The position numbers and the translations under genes were made by a program. From an uncultured Collinsella sp. (GTDB lineage: Bacteria > Actinomycetota > Coriobacteriia > Coriobacteriales > Coriobacteriaceae): a DNA stretch of 17,849 nucleotides. Shown here in pieces: positions 6,263 through 13,476 of the stretch. The notes beneath the pieces were generated by a model, which did not search any database, was not told the DNA's origin, and worked only from the letters and a program-made list of their open reading frames with translations. The stretch's first letter is position 1. Each line of letters starts with the position of its first letter. The stretch covers positions 1 to 17,849 of the forward strand of contig UQIL01000035.1 of the NCBI GenBank assembly GCA_900541025.1. Direction: 5' to 3'.

Positions 6263-6313
6263 GGGGCAAAGTCCCCGAGCCAATCTCCGAAGGCGGCGGC
6301 AAAGGGTGCCGCC
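6263..6313 (+). other. Leader hairpins before the binding-protein gene
   Basis: Two small GC-rich stem-loops lie in the predicted leader: GGGG-CAAAGT-CCCC (6263-6276) and GGCGGC-AAAGGGT-GCCGCC (6295-6313). The second ends 10 nt before the ribosome-binding site. They may stabilise the 5' end of an abundant transcript. No known riboswitch pattern is recognised. Confidence 0.35.
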
Positions 6314-6336
6314 ACGGTGTGAAAGGGTGGATTGTA

Positions 6337-7653
6337 ATGAAGAACGAAATGAGCAGAAGGCAGTTCCTGGGCTTTGCTGGTTCCGCGGCTGCAGTTCTTG
6401 GTCTGGGCCTCGTGGGTTGCGGTGGTTCTGCCGGCTCCGGCTCCTCTGCTTCTGGTGACGCTGCCGAGGTCTACTTCCTCCAATTCAAGCCCGAGGTCGA
6501 CAAGGAGTGGAAGGAGATCGCCAAGGCCTATAAGAAGGAGAAGGGCGTCGAGGTCAAGATCGTGACCGCCGCTTCCAACACCTACGAGGAGAAGCTTAAG
6601 TCCGAGATGTCCAAGAGCTCCGCTCCGACCCTGTTCCAGGTCAACGGCCCCACCGGTCTTAAGAACTGGAAGGATTACTGCGCCGACCTGTCCGATACCA
6701 AGCTCCGCGGTGAGCTCATTGACGACTCCCTGGCTCTGCAGTCCGACGGCAAGGATGTGTGTATCGACTGGGTCCAGGAGAGCTTCGGCATCATCTACAA
6801 CAAGCAGCTGCTCGAGAAGGCTGGCTACAAGGCCGAGGACATCAACTCCTTCGACAAGCTGAAGGCTTGTGCCGATGACATCCAGGCCCGCAAGGACGAG
6901 CTTGGTGTCGAGGGTGCCTTCACTTCCGCCGGCATGGACGACTCCTCCAGCTGGCGCTACACCACCCACCTTGCCAACATGCCGCTCTACTACGAGTTTG
7001 AGAAGGAGCACAACCAGGAGGACGACGAGATCAAGGGTGAGTTCCTCGACAACTACAAGCAGATCTTCGACCTGTACATCACCGACTCCACCTGCGATCC
7101 TTCGCAGCTTGCTTCCAAGACCGGCGACGACGCCACCAACGAGTTCGCAACCGGCAAGGCCGTCTTCTACCAGAACGGCTCTTGGGCCTACTCTGACCTC
7201 GTCAAGGCCGGCATGACCGACGATCAGATTGGCATGATGCCGATCTACATCGGTGTTGACGGCGAGGAGAACCAGGGCCTGTGCTCCGGCGGCGAGAACT
7301 ACTGGTGCGTCAGTTCCCAGGCTTCCGAGGATGCCCAGAAGGCCACCGAGGACTTCATGTATTGGTGCGTCACCGCTGACACCCCGACCAGCATCATCGC
7401 CGACAAGATGGGTCTGACCGCTCCGTTCAAGAGCGCCAAGGAGACTACCAACGTCTTCTCGCAGCAGGCCGTTGCCATGGCCAAGGACGGCAAGAAGACC
7501 GTCGCTTGGGACTTCGTCTACATTCCCTCCGAGGAGTGGAAGAAGAACCTCAAGCAGGCTCTGATTGCCTACGCTGCCGATAACAGCAAGTGGGACGGCG
7601 TCAAGAACGCCTTCGTCGATGGCTGGAAGACCGAGAAGGCCGCTTCCGAGTAA
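6337..7653 (+). CDS. Sugar ABC transporter substrate-binding lipoprotein (CUT1)
   Basis: A 438-residue extracellular solute-binding protein of family 1, delivering an oligosaccharide to the two permeases encoded next. The N-terminus is both a Tat signal (SRRQFLG, residues 6-12) and a lipoprotein signal (lipobox LVGC, Cys28), so it is probably exported folded and then lipid-anchored. A Gly/Ser-rich tether (29-42) precedes the domain beginning EVYFLQFKPEVDKEWKEIAKAYKKEKGVEV. Many aromatic residues (Trp, Tyr) in the mature part fit carbohydrate binding. The ATG at 6337 follows GGGTGG at 6 nt; an in-frame GTG at 6319 would spoil the signal peptide. Codon choice is strongly biased to AAG, GAG, TTC and AAC, suggesting high expression. 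A maltodextrin-like substrate is inferred from the nearby glgP and malQ. Confidence 0.9.
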   Translation: MKNEMSRRQFLGFAGSAAAVLGLGLVGCGGSAGSGSSASGDAAEVYFLQFKPEVDKEWKEIAKAYKKEKGVEVKIVTAASNTYEEKLKSEMSKSSAPTLFQVNGPTGLKNWKDYCADLSDTKLRGELIDDSLALQSDGKDVCIDWVQESFGIIYNKQLLEKAGYKAEDINSFDKLKACADDIQARKDELGVEGAFTSAGMDDSSSWRYTTHLANMPLYYEFEKEHNQEDDEIKGEFLDNYKQIFDLYITDSTCDPSQLASKTGDDATNEFATGKAVFYQNGSWAYSDLVKAGMTDDQIGMMPIYIGVDGEENQGLCSGGENYWCVSSQASEDAQKATEDFMYWCVTADTPTSIIADKMGLTAPFKSAKETTNVFSQQAVAMAKDGKKTVAWDFVYIPSEEWKKNLKQALIAYAADNSKWDGVKNAFVDGWKTEKAASE

Positions 7654-7684
7654 GCAGTTGCTGCCCAAGCTATCTGATTAGCGA

Positions 7685-7722
7685 CAGGGGGGGCGGGCAG
7701 ACGTTGGTTTGCCCGCCCCCTG
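7685..7722 (+). other. Intercistronic GC-rich hairpin after the binding-protein gene
   Basis: CAGGGGGGGCGGGC (7685-7698) pairs with GCCCGCCCCCTG (7711-7722) with two bulged G residues and a 12-nt loop. No U run follows, and the permease ribosome-binding site (GAAAGGA) begins 7 nt later. In CUT1 operons such hairpins commonly protect the binding-protein mRNA or partly stop transcription, giving more binding protein than permease. Confidence 0.7.
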
Positions 7723-7742
7723 CATATTGAAAGGACCCTTTT

Positions 7743-8597
7743 ATGGGCAAAGCACTCAAGCGCTGGTGGCCGCTCTTTATGCTGCCCACGTGCCTGGCGT
7801 TTATGATCGGGTTCGTGATCCCTTTTATCCAGGGCTTCTATCTCTCGTTCTGCCAGTTTATTATCATTAGTAACGCGCACTTTGTCGGTATCGAGAACTA
7901 CGTGCGCGCGCTGTCCGATCCGCAGTTCTCCACGTCGTTCTTCTTTACCGTGGCGTTTGCCTTCCTGTCGACGGTGCTCATCAACGTGATCGCCCTGGCC
8001 ATTGCGCAGGCGCTCACCCGCAAGGCGCTCAAAGGCACCAACATCTTCCGTACGATCTTCTTTATGCCTAACCTGATCGGCGGCATCGTGCTGGGCTACA
8101 TTTGGCAGATTCTGATCAACTGCCTGCTCTCCAACGTGGGCGCCCAGCTCATCGCTCTTAACTCTGCTGCTGGCTTCTGGGGCCTTATCATCCTGACCCT
8201 GTGGCAGCAGGTCGGCTACATGATGATCATCTACATCGCTGGTCTGCAGTCCATTCCGTCCGACTACATCGAGGCCGCCAAGGTCGACGGCGCTACGGCA
8301 TGGCAGACGTTTTGGAAGGTTAAGATCCCTAACCTGATGCCGACCATCACCATCTGCCTGTTCCTGTCCATCACCAACGGCTTTAAGCTGTTCGACCAGA
8401 ACCTCGCCCTTACCGGCGGCGCCCCCGCGCACTCCACCGAGATGCTCGCCCTGAACATCTACAACACGTTCTATTCGCGTGCCGGTATCGCATGGCAGGG
8501 CATTGGTCAGGCCAAGGCGGTTATCTTCTGCATCCTGGTCGTGGCCATCTCCATGATCCAGCTTAAGGCCACGAGGTCCAAGGAGGTGCAGCAGTAA
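7743..8597 (+). CDS. Sugar ABC transporter permease (MalF type)
   Basis: A 284-residue inner-membrane permease with six predicted hydrophobic helices, the first at about residues 9-32. The cytoplasmic EAA loop that docks on the ATPase is at 177-200 (EAAKVDGATAWQTFWKVKIP). The protein lacks the long extra N-terminal part of Escherichia coli MalF and matches the shorter MsmF/UgpA-like form. It pairs with the next gene as a heterodimeric channel. The start follows GAAAGGA at about 8 nt. Its stop codon overlaps the next start by one base (TAATG), showing translational coupling. Confidence 0.92.
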   Translation: MGKALKRWWPLFMLPTCLAFMIGFVIPFIQGFYLSFCQFIIISNAHFVGIENYVRALSDPQFSTSFFFTVAFAFLSTVLINVIALAIAQALTRKALKGTNIFRTIFFMPNLIGGIVLGYIWQILINCLLSNVGAQLIALNSAAGFWGLIILTLWQQVGYMMIIYIAGLQSIPSDYIEAAKVDGATAWQTFWKVKIPNLMPTITICLFLSITNGFKLFDQNLALTGGAPAHSTEMLALNIYNTFYSRAGIAWQGIGQAKAVIFCILVVAISMIQLKATRSKEVQQ

Positions 8598-9436
8598 TGA
8601 AACGCGATAAGGTTATCAACCGCGCGCTCTCGATTTTCTTTACGATCCTGTCGCTCGCGTGGATCTACCCCGTGTTCATGATTGCGCTTAATTCTTTTAA
8701 GAAAGCGACCGCAATCAGCACCACCACGGCATTCGATCTGCTCACGCCCGAGACGTTCAACGGCCTCGCAAACTACATGCACGCCCTTAACGAGCAGGGC
8801 TTTGCCTCGGCATTTATGTACTCGCTCATCATCACGGTCACGTCGGTCGTGCTGATCTTGGTGTGCTGCTCCATGTGCGCTTGGTACGTGGTTCGTGTCA
8901 ACAACAAGATCTCGAACTTCTTCTATTACCTGTTCGTGTTCTCGATGGTCGTGCCGTTCCAGATGCTCATGTTCACGCTGTCCAATTTGGCGGACCGCAT
9001 CGGCTTCAACACGCCGTTCAACATCTGCTTTATCTACCTCGGCTTTGGCGCGGGCCTGGCGGTCTTTATGTTCGCCGGCTTTGTAAAGAACATCCCGCTC
9101 GAGATCGAGGAGGCGGCCATGATTGATGGCTGCAACCCGGTCCAGGTGTTCTTTAAGATCGTCCTTCCCATCATGAAGCCCACCTATCTTTCGGTCGGCA
9201 TCCTCGAGACCATGTGGGTCTGGAACGACTATCTGCTGCCCTACCTTACGCTCGACTCCACCAAGTACAAGACCATTCCTATCTTGATCCAGTACTTCCG
9301 CGGCGGCTACGGCCACGTCGAGCTCGGCCCCATGATGGCCTGCATCATGATGGTCGTTATCCCCATCGTTATCATGTACATCCTCTGTCAGAAGTACATC
9401 ATCGACGGCGTGGTGGCAGGTGCCGTCAAGGGCTGA
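8597..9436 (+). CDS. Sugar ABC transporter permease (MalG type)
   Basis: A 279-residue permease with six hydrophobic helices. Its EAA loop is at 172-195 (EEAAMIDGCNPVQVFFKIVLP), and the C-terminus ends in QKYIIDGVVAGAVKG, the usual MalG-type tail that contacts the ATPase. It overlaps the upstream permease by one base, and a good AAGGAGG lies inside the end of that gene about 10 nt before the start. Together the two permeases form the membrane channel of the CUT1 importer. Confidence 0.92.
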   Translation: MKRDKVINRALSIFFTILSLAWIYPVFMIALNSFKKATAISTTTAFDLLTPETFNGLANYMHALNEQGFASAFMYSLIITVTSVVLILVCCSMCAWYVVRVNNKISNFFYYLFVFSMVVPFQMLMFTLSNLADRIGFNTPFNICFIYLGFGAGLAVFMFAGFVKNIPLEIEEAAMIDGCNPVQVFFKIVLPIMKPTYLSVGILETMWVWNDYLLPYLTLDSTKYKTIPILIQYFRGGYGHVELGPMMACIMMVVIPIVIMYILCQKYIIDGVVAGAVKG

Positions 9437-9460
9437 TGCCGTAACTGTTTTGCAAGTTTC

Positions 9461-9487
9461 TGCGGCGCCCCTCAGCGCGGCGCCGCA
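9461..9487 (+). other. Intercistronic hairpin before the ATPase gene
   Basis: TGCGGCGCC (9461-9469) and GGCGCCGCA (9479-9487) form a perfect 9-bp stem with a 9-nt loop. No U run follows; the ATPase ribosome-binding site (AAAGGT) begins about 5 nt later. Like the hairpin after the binding-protein gene, it marks a segment boundary in the operon mRNA. Confidence 0.65.
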
Positions 9488-9504
9488 TATCGAAAGGTAG
9501 AGAC

Positions 9505-10704
9505 ATGGCCGAGATCGTTCTCAAACATGTTCAGAAGGTGTATCCCAACAACGAGTCAAAAAAGAAGGGCTTCTTTGGCAAAAAGAAGAAGACCGAGGAG
9601 AAGAAGCACAACCTCAAGGTTACCGAGGACGGTGTGCTCGCTGTAGAGGACTTCAACCTCACCGTTCACGACCAGGAGTTCGTCGTCCTCGTTGGCCCTT
9701 CTGGCTGCGGTAAGTCCACGACGATGCGCATGGTCGCCGGCCTGGAGGACATTACCTCGGGCGATGTGCTCATCGACGGCAAGCGTGTCAACGACGTGGC
9801 GCCCAAGGACCGCGACATCGCCATGGTGTTCCAGAGCTACGCTCTGTACCCCAATATGACGGTGTACGAGAACATGGCATTTACGCTCGAGCTCAAGAAG
9901 GTTCCCAAGGACGAGATCGACCGCAAGGTTCGCTCTGCTGCCGAGATTCTGGGCATTACCGAGTACCTCGACCGTAAGCCCAAGGCACTCTCCGGCGGCC
10001 AGCGCCAGCGTGTCGCTATCGGCCGCGCCATCGTGCGTGACCCCAAGGTCTTCCTGATGGACGAGCCGCTGTCCAACCTGGACGCCAAGCTTCGTAACCA
10101 GATGCGTGCCGAGCTCATTAAGCTGCGCCACGAGATCAAGGGCACGTTCATTTATGTTACTCACGACCAGACCGAGGCCATGACCCTTGGCGACCGTATC
10201 GTGGTCATGAAGGACGGCGTCGTCCAGCAGATCGCCACGCCGCAGGAGGTCTTCAACCATCCCGCGAACATCTTCGTCGCCGGCTTCATCGGCGTGCCGC
10301 AGATGAACTTCTTCGATGCCCAGCTGGTGCGCTCGGGCAACGGCTTTACCGTCAAGACCGAGGATATGAACGTGGCACTCGCCCCCGAGACTTGCGCTCA
10401 ACTTGCCCTCAACTGGGACGGCGGCGACGTGAAGGAGATTACGGCCGGCGTGCGTCCCGAGCAGATCCTGCTTGCTGACAAGGGCGAGGAGGGCGCGCTC
10501 CAGGGTACCGTCGAGGTGACCGAGCTCATGGGCTCGACCGAGCATGTCCACGTGACCGCTCCCGACGGCCAGTTTGTTCTGATTATCCCCGTCGTCGACC
10601 TCGAGGCCAAGGGCGCGCTCAAGGCTGGCGACACCATCTGGTTCAAGTTCGAGAAGAACGCGACCCACCTCTTCGATAAGGTCTCTGGCAAGAACCTTAT
10701 CTAG
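9505..10704 (+). CDS. Sugar ABC transporter ATP-binding protein (MsmK/UgpC/MalK type) with Lys-rich insert
   Basis: A 399-residue ATPase driving the CUT1 importer. Walker A is GPSGCGKS (64-71), the Q loop Gln110, signature LSGGQ (162-166), Walker B VFLMDEP (182-188) and switch His220. A C-terminal TOBE-type domain follows from about 245 (VFNHPANIFVAGFIGVPQMNFFDA; GVRPEQI). Relative to usual members, about 29 extra residues (about 16-44, DNA about 9550-9636) sit between the first strand (IVLKHVQKVYPN) and VEDFNLTV; they are rich in Lys with two Phe (KKKGFFGKKKKTEEKK). Codon use is as biased as in the binding-protein gene. The start follows AAAGGTAG. ATPases of this type often serve several transporters; here the gene is the last one of the operon, before a strong terminator. 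Confidence 0.93.
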   Translation: MAEIVLKHVQKVYPNNESKKKGFFGKKKKTEEKKHNLKVTEDGVLAVEDFNLTVHDQEFVVLVGPSGCGKSTTMRMVAGLEDITSGDVLIDGKRVNDVAPKDRDIAMVFQSYALYPNMTVYENMAFTLELKKVPKDEIDRKVRSAAEILGITEYLDRKPKALSGGQRQRVAIGRAIVRDPKVFLMDEPLSNLDAKLRNQMRAELIKLRHEIKGTFIYVTHDQTEAMTLGDRIVVMKDGVVQQIATPQEVFNHPANIFVAGFIGVPQMNFFDAQLVRSGNGFTVKTEDMNVALAPETCAQLALNWDGGDVKEITAGVRPEQILLADKGEEGALQGTVEVTELMGSTEHVHVTAPDGQFVLIIPVVDLEAKGALKAGDTIWFKFEKNATHLFDKVSGKNLI

Positions 10705-10772
10705 GCCCGGTGCATCCAGGCCCTCCCTTTGGGCGACTGCGGTATTGCCATCCTTTTGCCGCGGTCACATAT

Positions 10773-10816
10773 AAGGCTCCCCTCCCGTCCACTGGGCGAG
10801 AGGGGAGCCTTTCTTT
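10773..10816 (+). terminator. Terminator of the ABC operon
   Basis: AAGGCTCCCCTC (10773-10784) pairs with GAGGGGAGCCTT (10800-10811), a perfect 12-bp stem followed by TCTTT. It ends the transcript about 70 nt after the ATPase stop codon. Confidence 0.88.
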
Positions 10817-10840
10817 GTGTTGGGATTGTCTGACCGGTCG

Positions 10841-10980
10841 TTTGTCTCGATCTGTAACGGGTAGGGCCGATTTCGGACGTTAGATGTTACAGATTGAGAT
10901 AAACCCAAGGGGAGGGGCCGGTATGTCTCAATCTGTAACAGCTGGGGCCGTTTTTACCGAGTAGCTGTTACAGATCGAGA
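10841..10980. repeat. Two adjacent inverted repeats built on TCTC-R-ATCTGTAAC
   Basis: Element 1 pairs TCTCGATCTGTAAC (10845-10858) with GTTACAGATTGAGA (10886-10899), extending outward as TTTG.../...TAAA. Element 2 pairs TCTCAATCTGTAACAGCT (10926-10943) with AGCTGTTACAGATCGAGA (10963-10980). Both enclose a related core (GGGCCG followed by a T run). They fill most of the gene-free stretch between the two operon terminators. The arms are nearly identical between the elements, so this looks like a repeated palindromic element (REP-like or a tiny non-autonomous mobile unit). No target duplication is seen. Confidence 0.8.
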
Positions 10981-11020
10981 TTGTTTGGTCGAGTCGGGTC
11001 ACAGGGTAGCGTGCGGGCAC

Positions 11021-11054
11021 AAAAAGCGGAGCCGCGTTGCCACGACTCCGCTTT
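11021..11054 (-). terminator. Terminator of glgP
   Basis: On the minus strand AAAGCGGAG (11054-11046) pairs with CTCCGCTTT (11031-11023), followed by a T run to 11021. It lies 27 nt past the glgP stop codon. Confidence 0.85.
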
Positions 11055-11080
11055 CAAGAGGATGGGTAAAGGAAACGAAA

Positions 11081-13348
11081 TTAGCTCAGGTGCCAAATCT
11101 CGTCGTTGTACTGGGAGATCGTGCGGTCAGACGAGAAGGTGCCGGCGTTGGCGATGTTGATCAGCGCCTTGCGCATCCAGGCGTCCTGGTCCTCGTAGTC
11201 TGCCAGCACGCGCTCCTTGGTCTGGATGTACTCCTCAATGTCGAGCAGGGCCATAAACCAGTCCTTGCCCTTAATGTCGTCGTGCAGGCGCTGCAGGCGC
11301 TCGGCATTGCCGGTCGCCATAAAGGCCGGGTTGGTGATGAAGTCCACCAGCAGTTTAATGCCGGGCTTGCGGTAGAGCACACCGGCGTCATAGGTGCCGT
11401 CGGCATAGAGCTGCTCGACCTGTTTGGACGAGGCACCAAAGGTATAGATGTTCTCGTCGCCCACGAGCTCGGCAATCTCCACGTTGGCGCCGTCGAGCGT
11501 GCACAGGGTTAGGGCGCCGTTGAGCATGAACTTCATGTTGGATGTGCCGCTCGCCTCTTTGGAGGCCAGGCTAATCTGCTCGGAGATGTCAGCGGCGGGG
11601 ATCACGCGCTCGGCGGCGGTGACGTTGTAGTTCTCGATCATGACAACCTGCAGGTAGGGAGCCACGTCGGGGTCGTTTGCAATCCACTGCGACAGCGTCA
11701 GAATCAGATGGATGATGTCCTGCGCGATAGTGTAGGCAGGTGCCGCCTTGCCGCCAAAGATGATGGTGACGGGGTGCTTAGGTCTGTTGCCGTTCTTGAT
11801 ATCGAGGTACTTCCAGATGATGTAGAGCGCGAGCATCTGCTGACGCTTGTACTCGTGGATGCGCTTGACCTGGACGTCGATGATGGCGTTGGAGGGAATG
11901 GTCACGCCCTGCTCGAGCGCCATGAACTGGCGCATGATGGCTTTGGCCTCGACCTTGGTGGCGGCCAGGCGCTCAAGAACGTCCTTGTCGTCAGCGAACT
12001 TGGCGAGTTTGCTCAGATCGCCGGTGCTGCGCCAGTCGGTGCCGATCACATCGTCGAGCAGGCTGGCGAGCGCGGGGTTGGCCCCATGGATCCAGCGGCG
12101 GAAGGTGATGCCGTTGGTCTTGTTGGAGAACTTCTTGGGATAGATCTCGTAGAACGGATGAAGCTCGGTGTCCTCCAGGATCTTGGTGTGGAGGGCGGCT
12201 ACGCCGTTGATGGAGAAGCCAAAGTGGATGTCCATGTGAGCCATGTGGACGGTGTCGTGCTCGTCGATGATGGCGACGCGCGGGTCATCGTGCTCGGCCT
12301 TCGCGATCTCATCGAGCTTGACGATAATGTCGGCGATGGCAGGGGAGACCTTTTGCAGGCTGGCGAGCGGCCACTTCTCGAGCGCCTCGGCAAGGATCGT
12401 GTGGTTAGTGTAGGCGACCATGGAGCGTACGATGGTCACGGCCTCGTCAAACTCGATGCCATGCTCGGTGGTGAGCAAGCGAACGAGCTCGGGGATGACC
12501 ATGGTGGGGTGCGTGTCGTTAATTTGGACCACGGCGTAGTCGGCCAGATCGTGCAGGTTGCTACCGCGCTCGATGGCCTCGTCGATCAGGAGCTGGGCGG
12601 CGTTGCTCACCATGAAGTATTCCTGGTAGATGCGAAGCAGGCGGCCCTGCTCGTCGGAATCGTCGGGGTAGAGAAACAAGGTGAGGTTCTTGGCGATCTC
12701 GGTCTTGTCGAAGTCGATGGAGCTGCCGGGGACCAGGCCGTCGTCGACGCTCGCCAGGTCGAACAGGCGCAGGCGGTTCTTGGTGGGCTGGCCGTAACCG
12801 GGCACGTCGATGTTGACGAGCTTGGAGGTAACGGCAAAATCGCCGAACTCGACGGTGTAGGAGCGGTCATCGTCGACTAGGATGTCCTGCTCACCGAGCC
12901 ACTCGTCGGGGACGGCCTTCTGCTGGTTGTCGACAAAGCGCTGACGGAACAGACCGTAGTGATAGTTGAGGCCCACGCCATCGCCGGTCAAGCCCAGCGT
13001 GGCGATGGAATCCAGGAAGCACGCGGCCAGGCGGCCCAGGCCGCCGTTGCCGAGCGACGGCTCGACCTCGAACTCCTCGATCTTGTTGAGGTCGTGGCCT
13101 GCGGCGGTGAGCTGGTCCTTAACCTCGTCGTAGATGCCGAGGTCGATCATGTTGTTGATGAGCAGCTTGCCGATCAAAAATTCGGCGGAAATGTAATAGA
13201 GCTTTTTCTTGCCGTTGTTGAGCGGGCAGGCGGCAGAGCGCTCCTGCACGAGCTTGACCAGCAGTTTGTAAATGCGGCGGTCATCGAGTTGCTCGAGCGA
13301 AGTTCCAAAGGACTGCTCGGCGAGTTCCATGAGGTTAATTCGGGGCAT
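11081..13348 (-). CDS. glgP: Glycogen/maltodextrin phosphorylase
   Basis: A GT35 alpha-glucan phosphorylase of 755 residues releasing glucose-1-phosphate from the non-reducing ends of glycogen or maltodextrin. Visible motifs: YYISAEFLIG, the glycine-rich PSLGNGGLGRLAACFLDS, NYHYGLF, the RWIHGANP segment, VKRIHEYKRQ, and the pyridoxal-phosphate signature EASGTSNMKFMLNGAL with cofactor Lys606. Length and motifs agree with the bacterial form, and no allosteric extension is evident. The ATG at 13348 is chosen because AGGAG lies 5 nt before it; an in-frame ATG at 13375 lacks such a site. It is downstream of malQ, with 128 bp holding a GC-rich hairpin between, and was probably transcribed with it. 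GlgP and MalQ together process sugars imported by the nearby ABC transporter. Confidence 0.95.
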   Translation of the reverse strand: MPRINLMELAEQSFGTSLEQLDDRRIYKLLVKLVQERSAACPLNNGKKKLYYISAEFLIGKLLINNMIDLGIYDEVKDQLTAAGHDLNKIEEFEVEPSLGNGGLGRLAACFLDSIATLGLTGDGVGLNYHYGLFRQRFVDNQQKAVPDEWLGEQDILVDDDRSYTVEFGDFAVTSKLVNIDVPGYGQPTKNRLRLFDLASVDDGLVPGSSIDFDKTEIAKNLTLFLYPDDSDEQGRLLRIYQEYFMVSNAAQLLIDEAIERGSNLHDLADYAVVQINDTHPTMVIPELVRLLTTEHGIEFDEAVTIVRSMVAYTNHTILAEALEKWPLASLQKVSPAIADIIVKLDEIAKAEHDDPRVAIIDEHDTVHMAHMDIHFGFSINGVAALHTKILEDTELHPFYEIYPKKFSNKTNGITFRRWIHGANPALASLLDDVIGTDWRSTGDLSKLAKFADDKDVLERLAATKVEAKAIMRQFMALEQGVTIPSNAIIDVQVKRIHEYKRQQMLALYIIWKYLDIKNGNRPKHPVTIIFGGKAAPAYTIAQDIIHLILTLSQWIANDPDVAPYLQVVMIENYNVTAAERVIPAADISEQISLASKEASGTSNMKFMLNGALTLCTLDGANVEIAELVGDENIYTFGASSKQVEQLYADGTYDAGVLYRKPGIKLLVDFITNPAFMATGNAERLQRLHDDIKGKDWFMALLDIEEYIQTKERVLADYEDQDAWMRKALINIANAGTFSSDRTISQYNDEIWHLS

Positions 13349-13395
13349 GTTTTCTCCTGTGATGGGTTGTTTCATGTCTGCAATTCATAAGAAGC

Positions 13396-13430
13396 CCGCG
13401 CGAGGGGATTGGGGTGGCCTCGCGCGGGAA
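13396..13430 (-). other. Intercistronic hairpin between malQ and glgP
   Basis: CCCGCGCGAGG (about 13397-13407) pairs with CCTCGCGCGGG (about 13419-13429), a perfect 11-bp stem. In the malQ-glgP sense it is followed by CTTCTT, not a proper U run, so it may be a partial terminator, an RNA stability element or a processing site. Confidence 0.65.
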
Positions 13431-13476
13431 AAGCAAGCGCGTCCGCACGGTGGGGAGGGGTCGGGCGCGGTAGCTC

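Noticed and set aside
6229..7668. A 479-codon minus-strand frame opposite the binding-protein gene
   Set aside because: Val/Leu/Gly-rich low-complexity translation caused by the strong codon bias of the real gene on the other strand.
9556..10668. A 370-codon minus-strand frame opposite the ABC ATPase
   Set aside because: Antisense shadow of a gene with all Walker and signature motifs; no domain in the antisense product.
10841..10980. Insertion sequence or mobile element with a transposase
   Set aside because: Inverted repeats are present but there is no coding capacity or flanking target duplication; kept as an unclassified palindromic repeat.
11708..12880. A 390-codon plus-strand frame opposite glgP
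   Set aside because: Antisense shadow; Val/Asp/Gly-rich product, no ribosome-binding site or domain.
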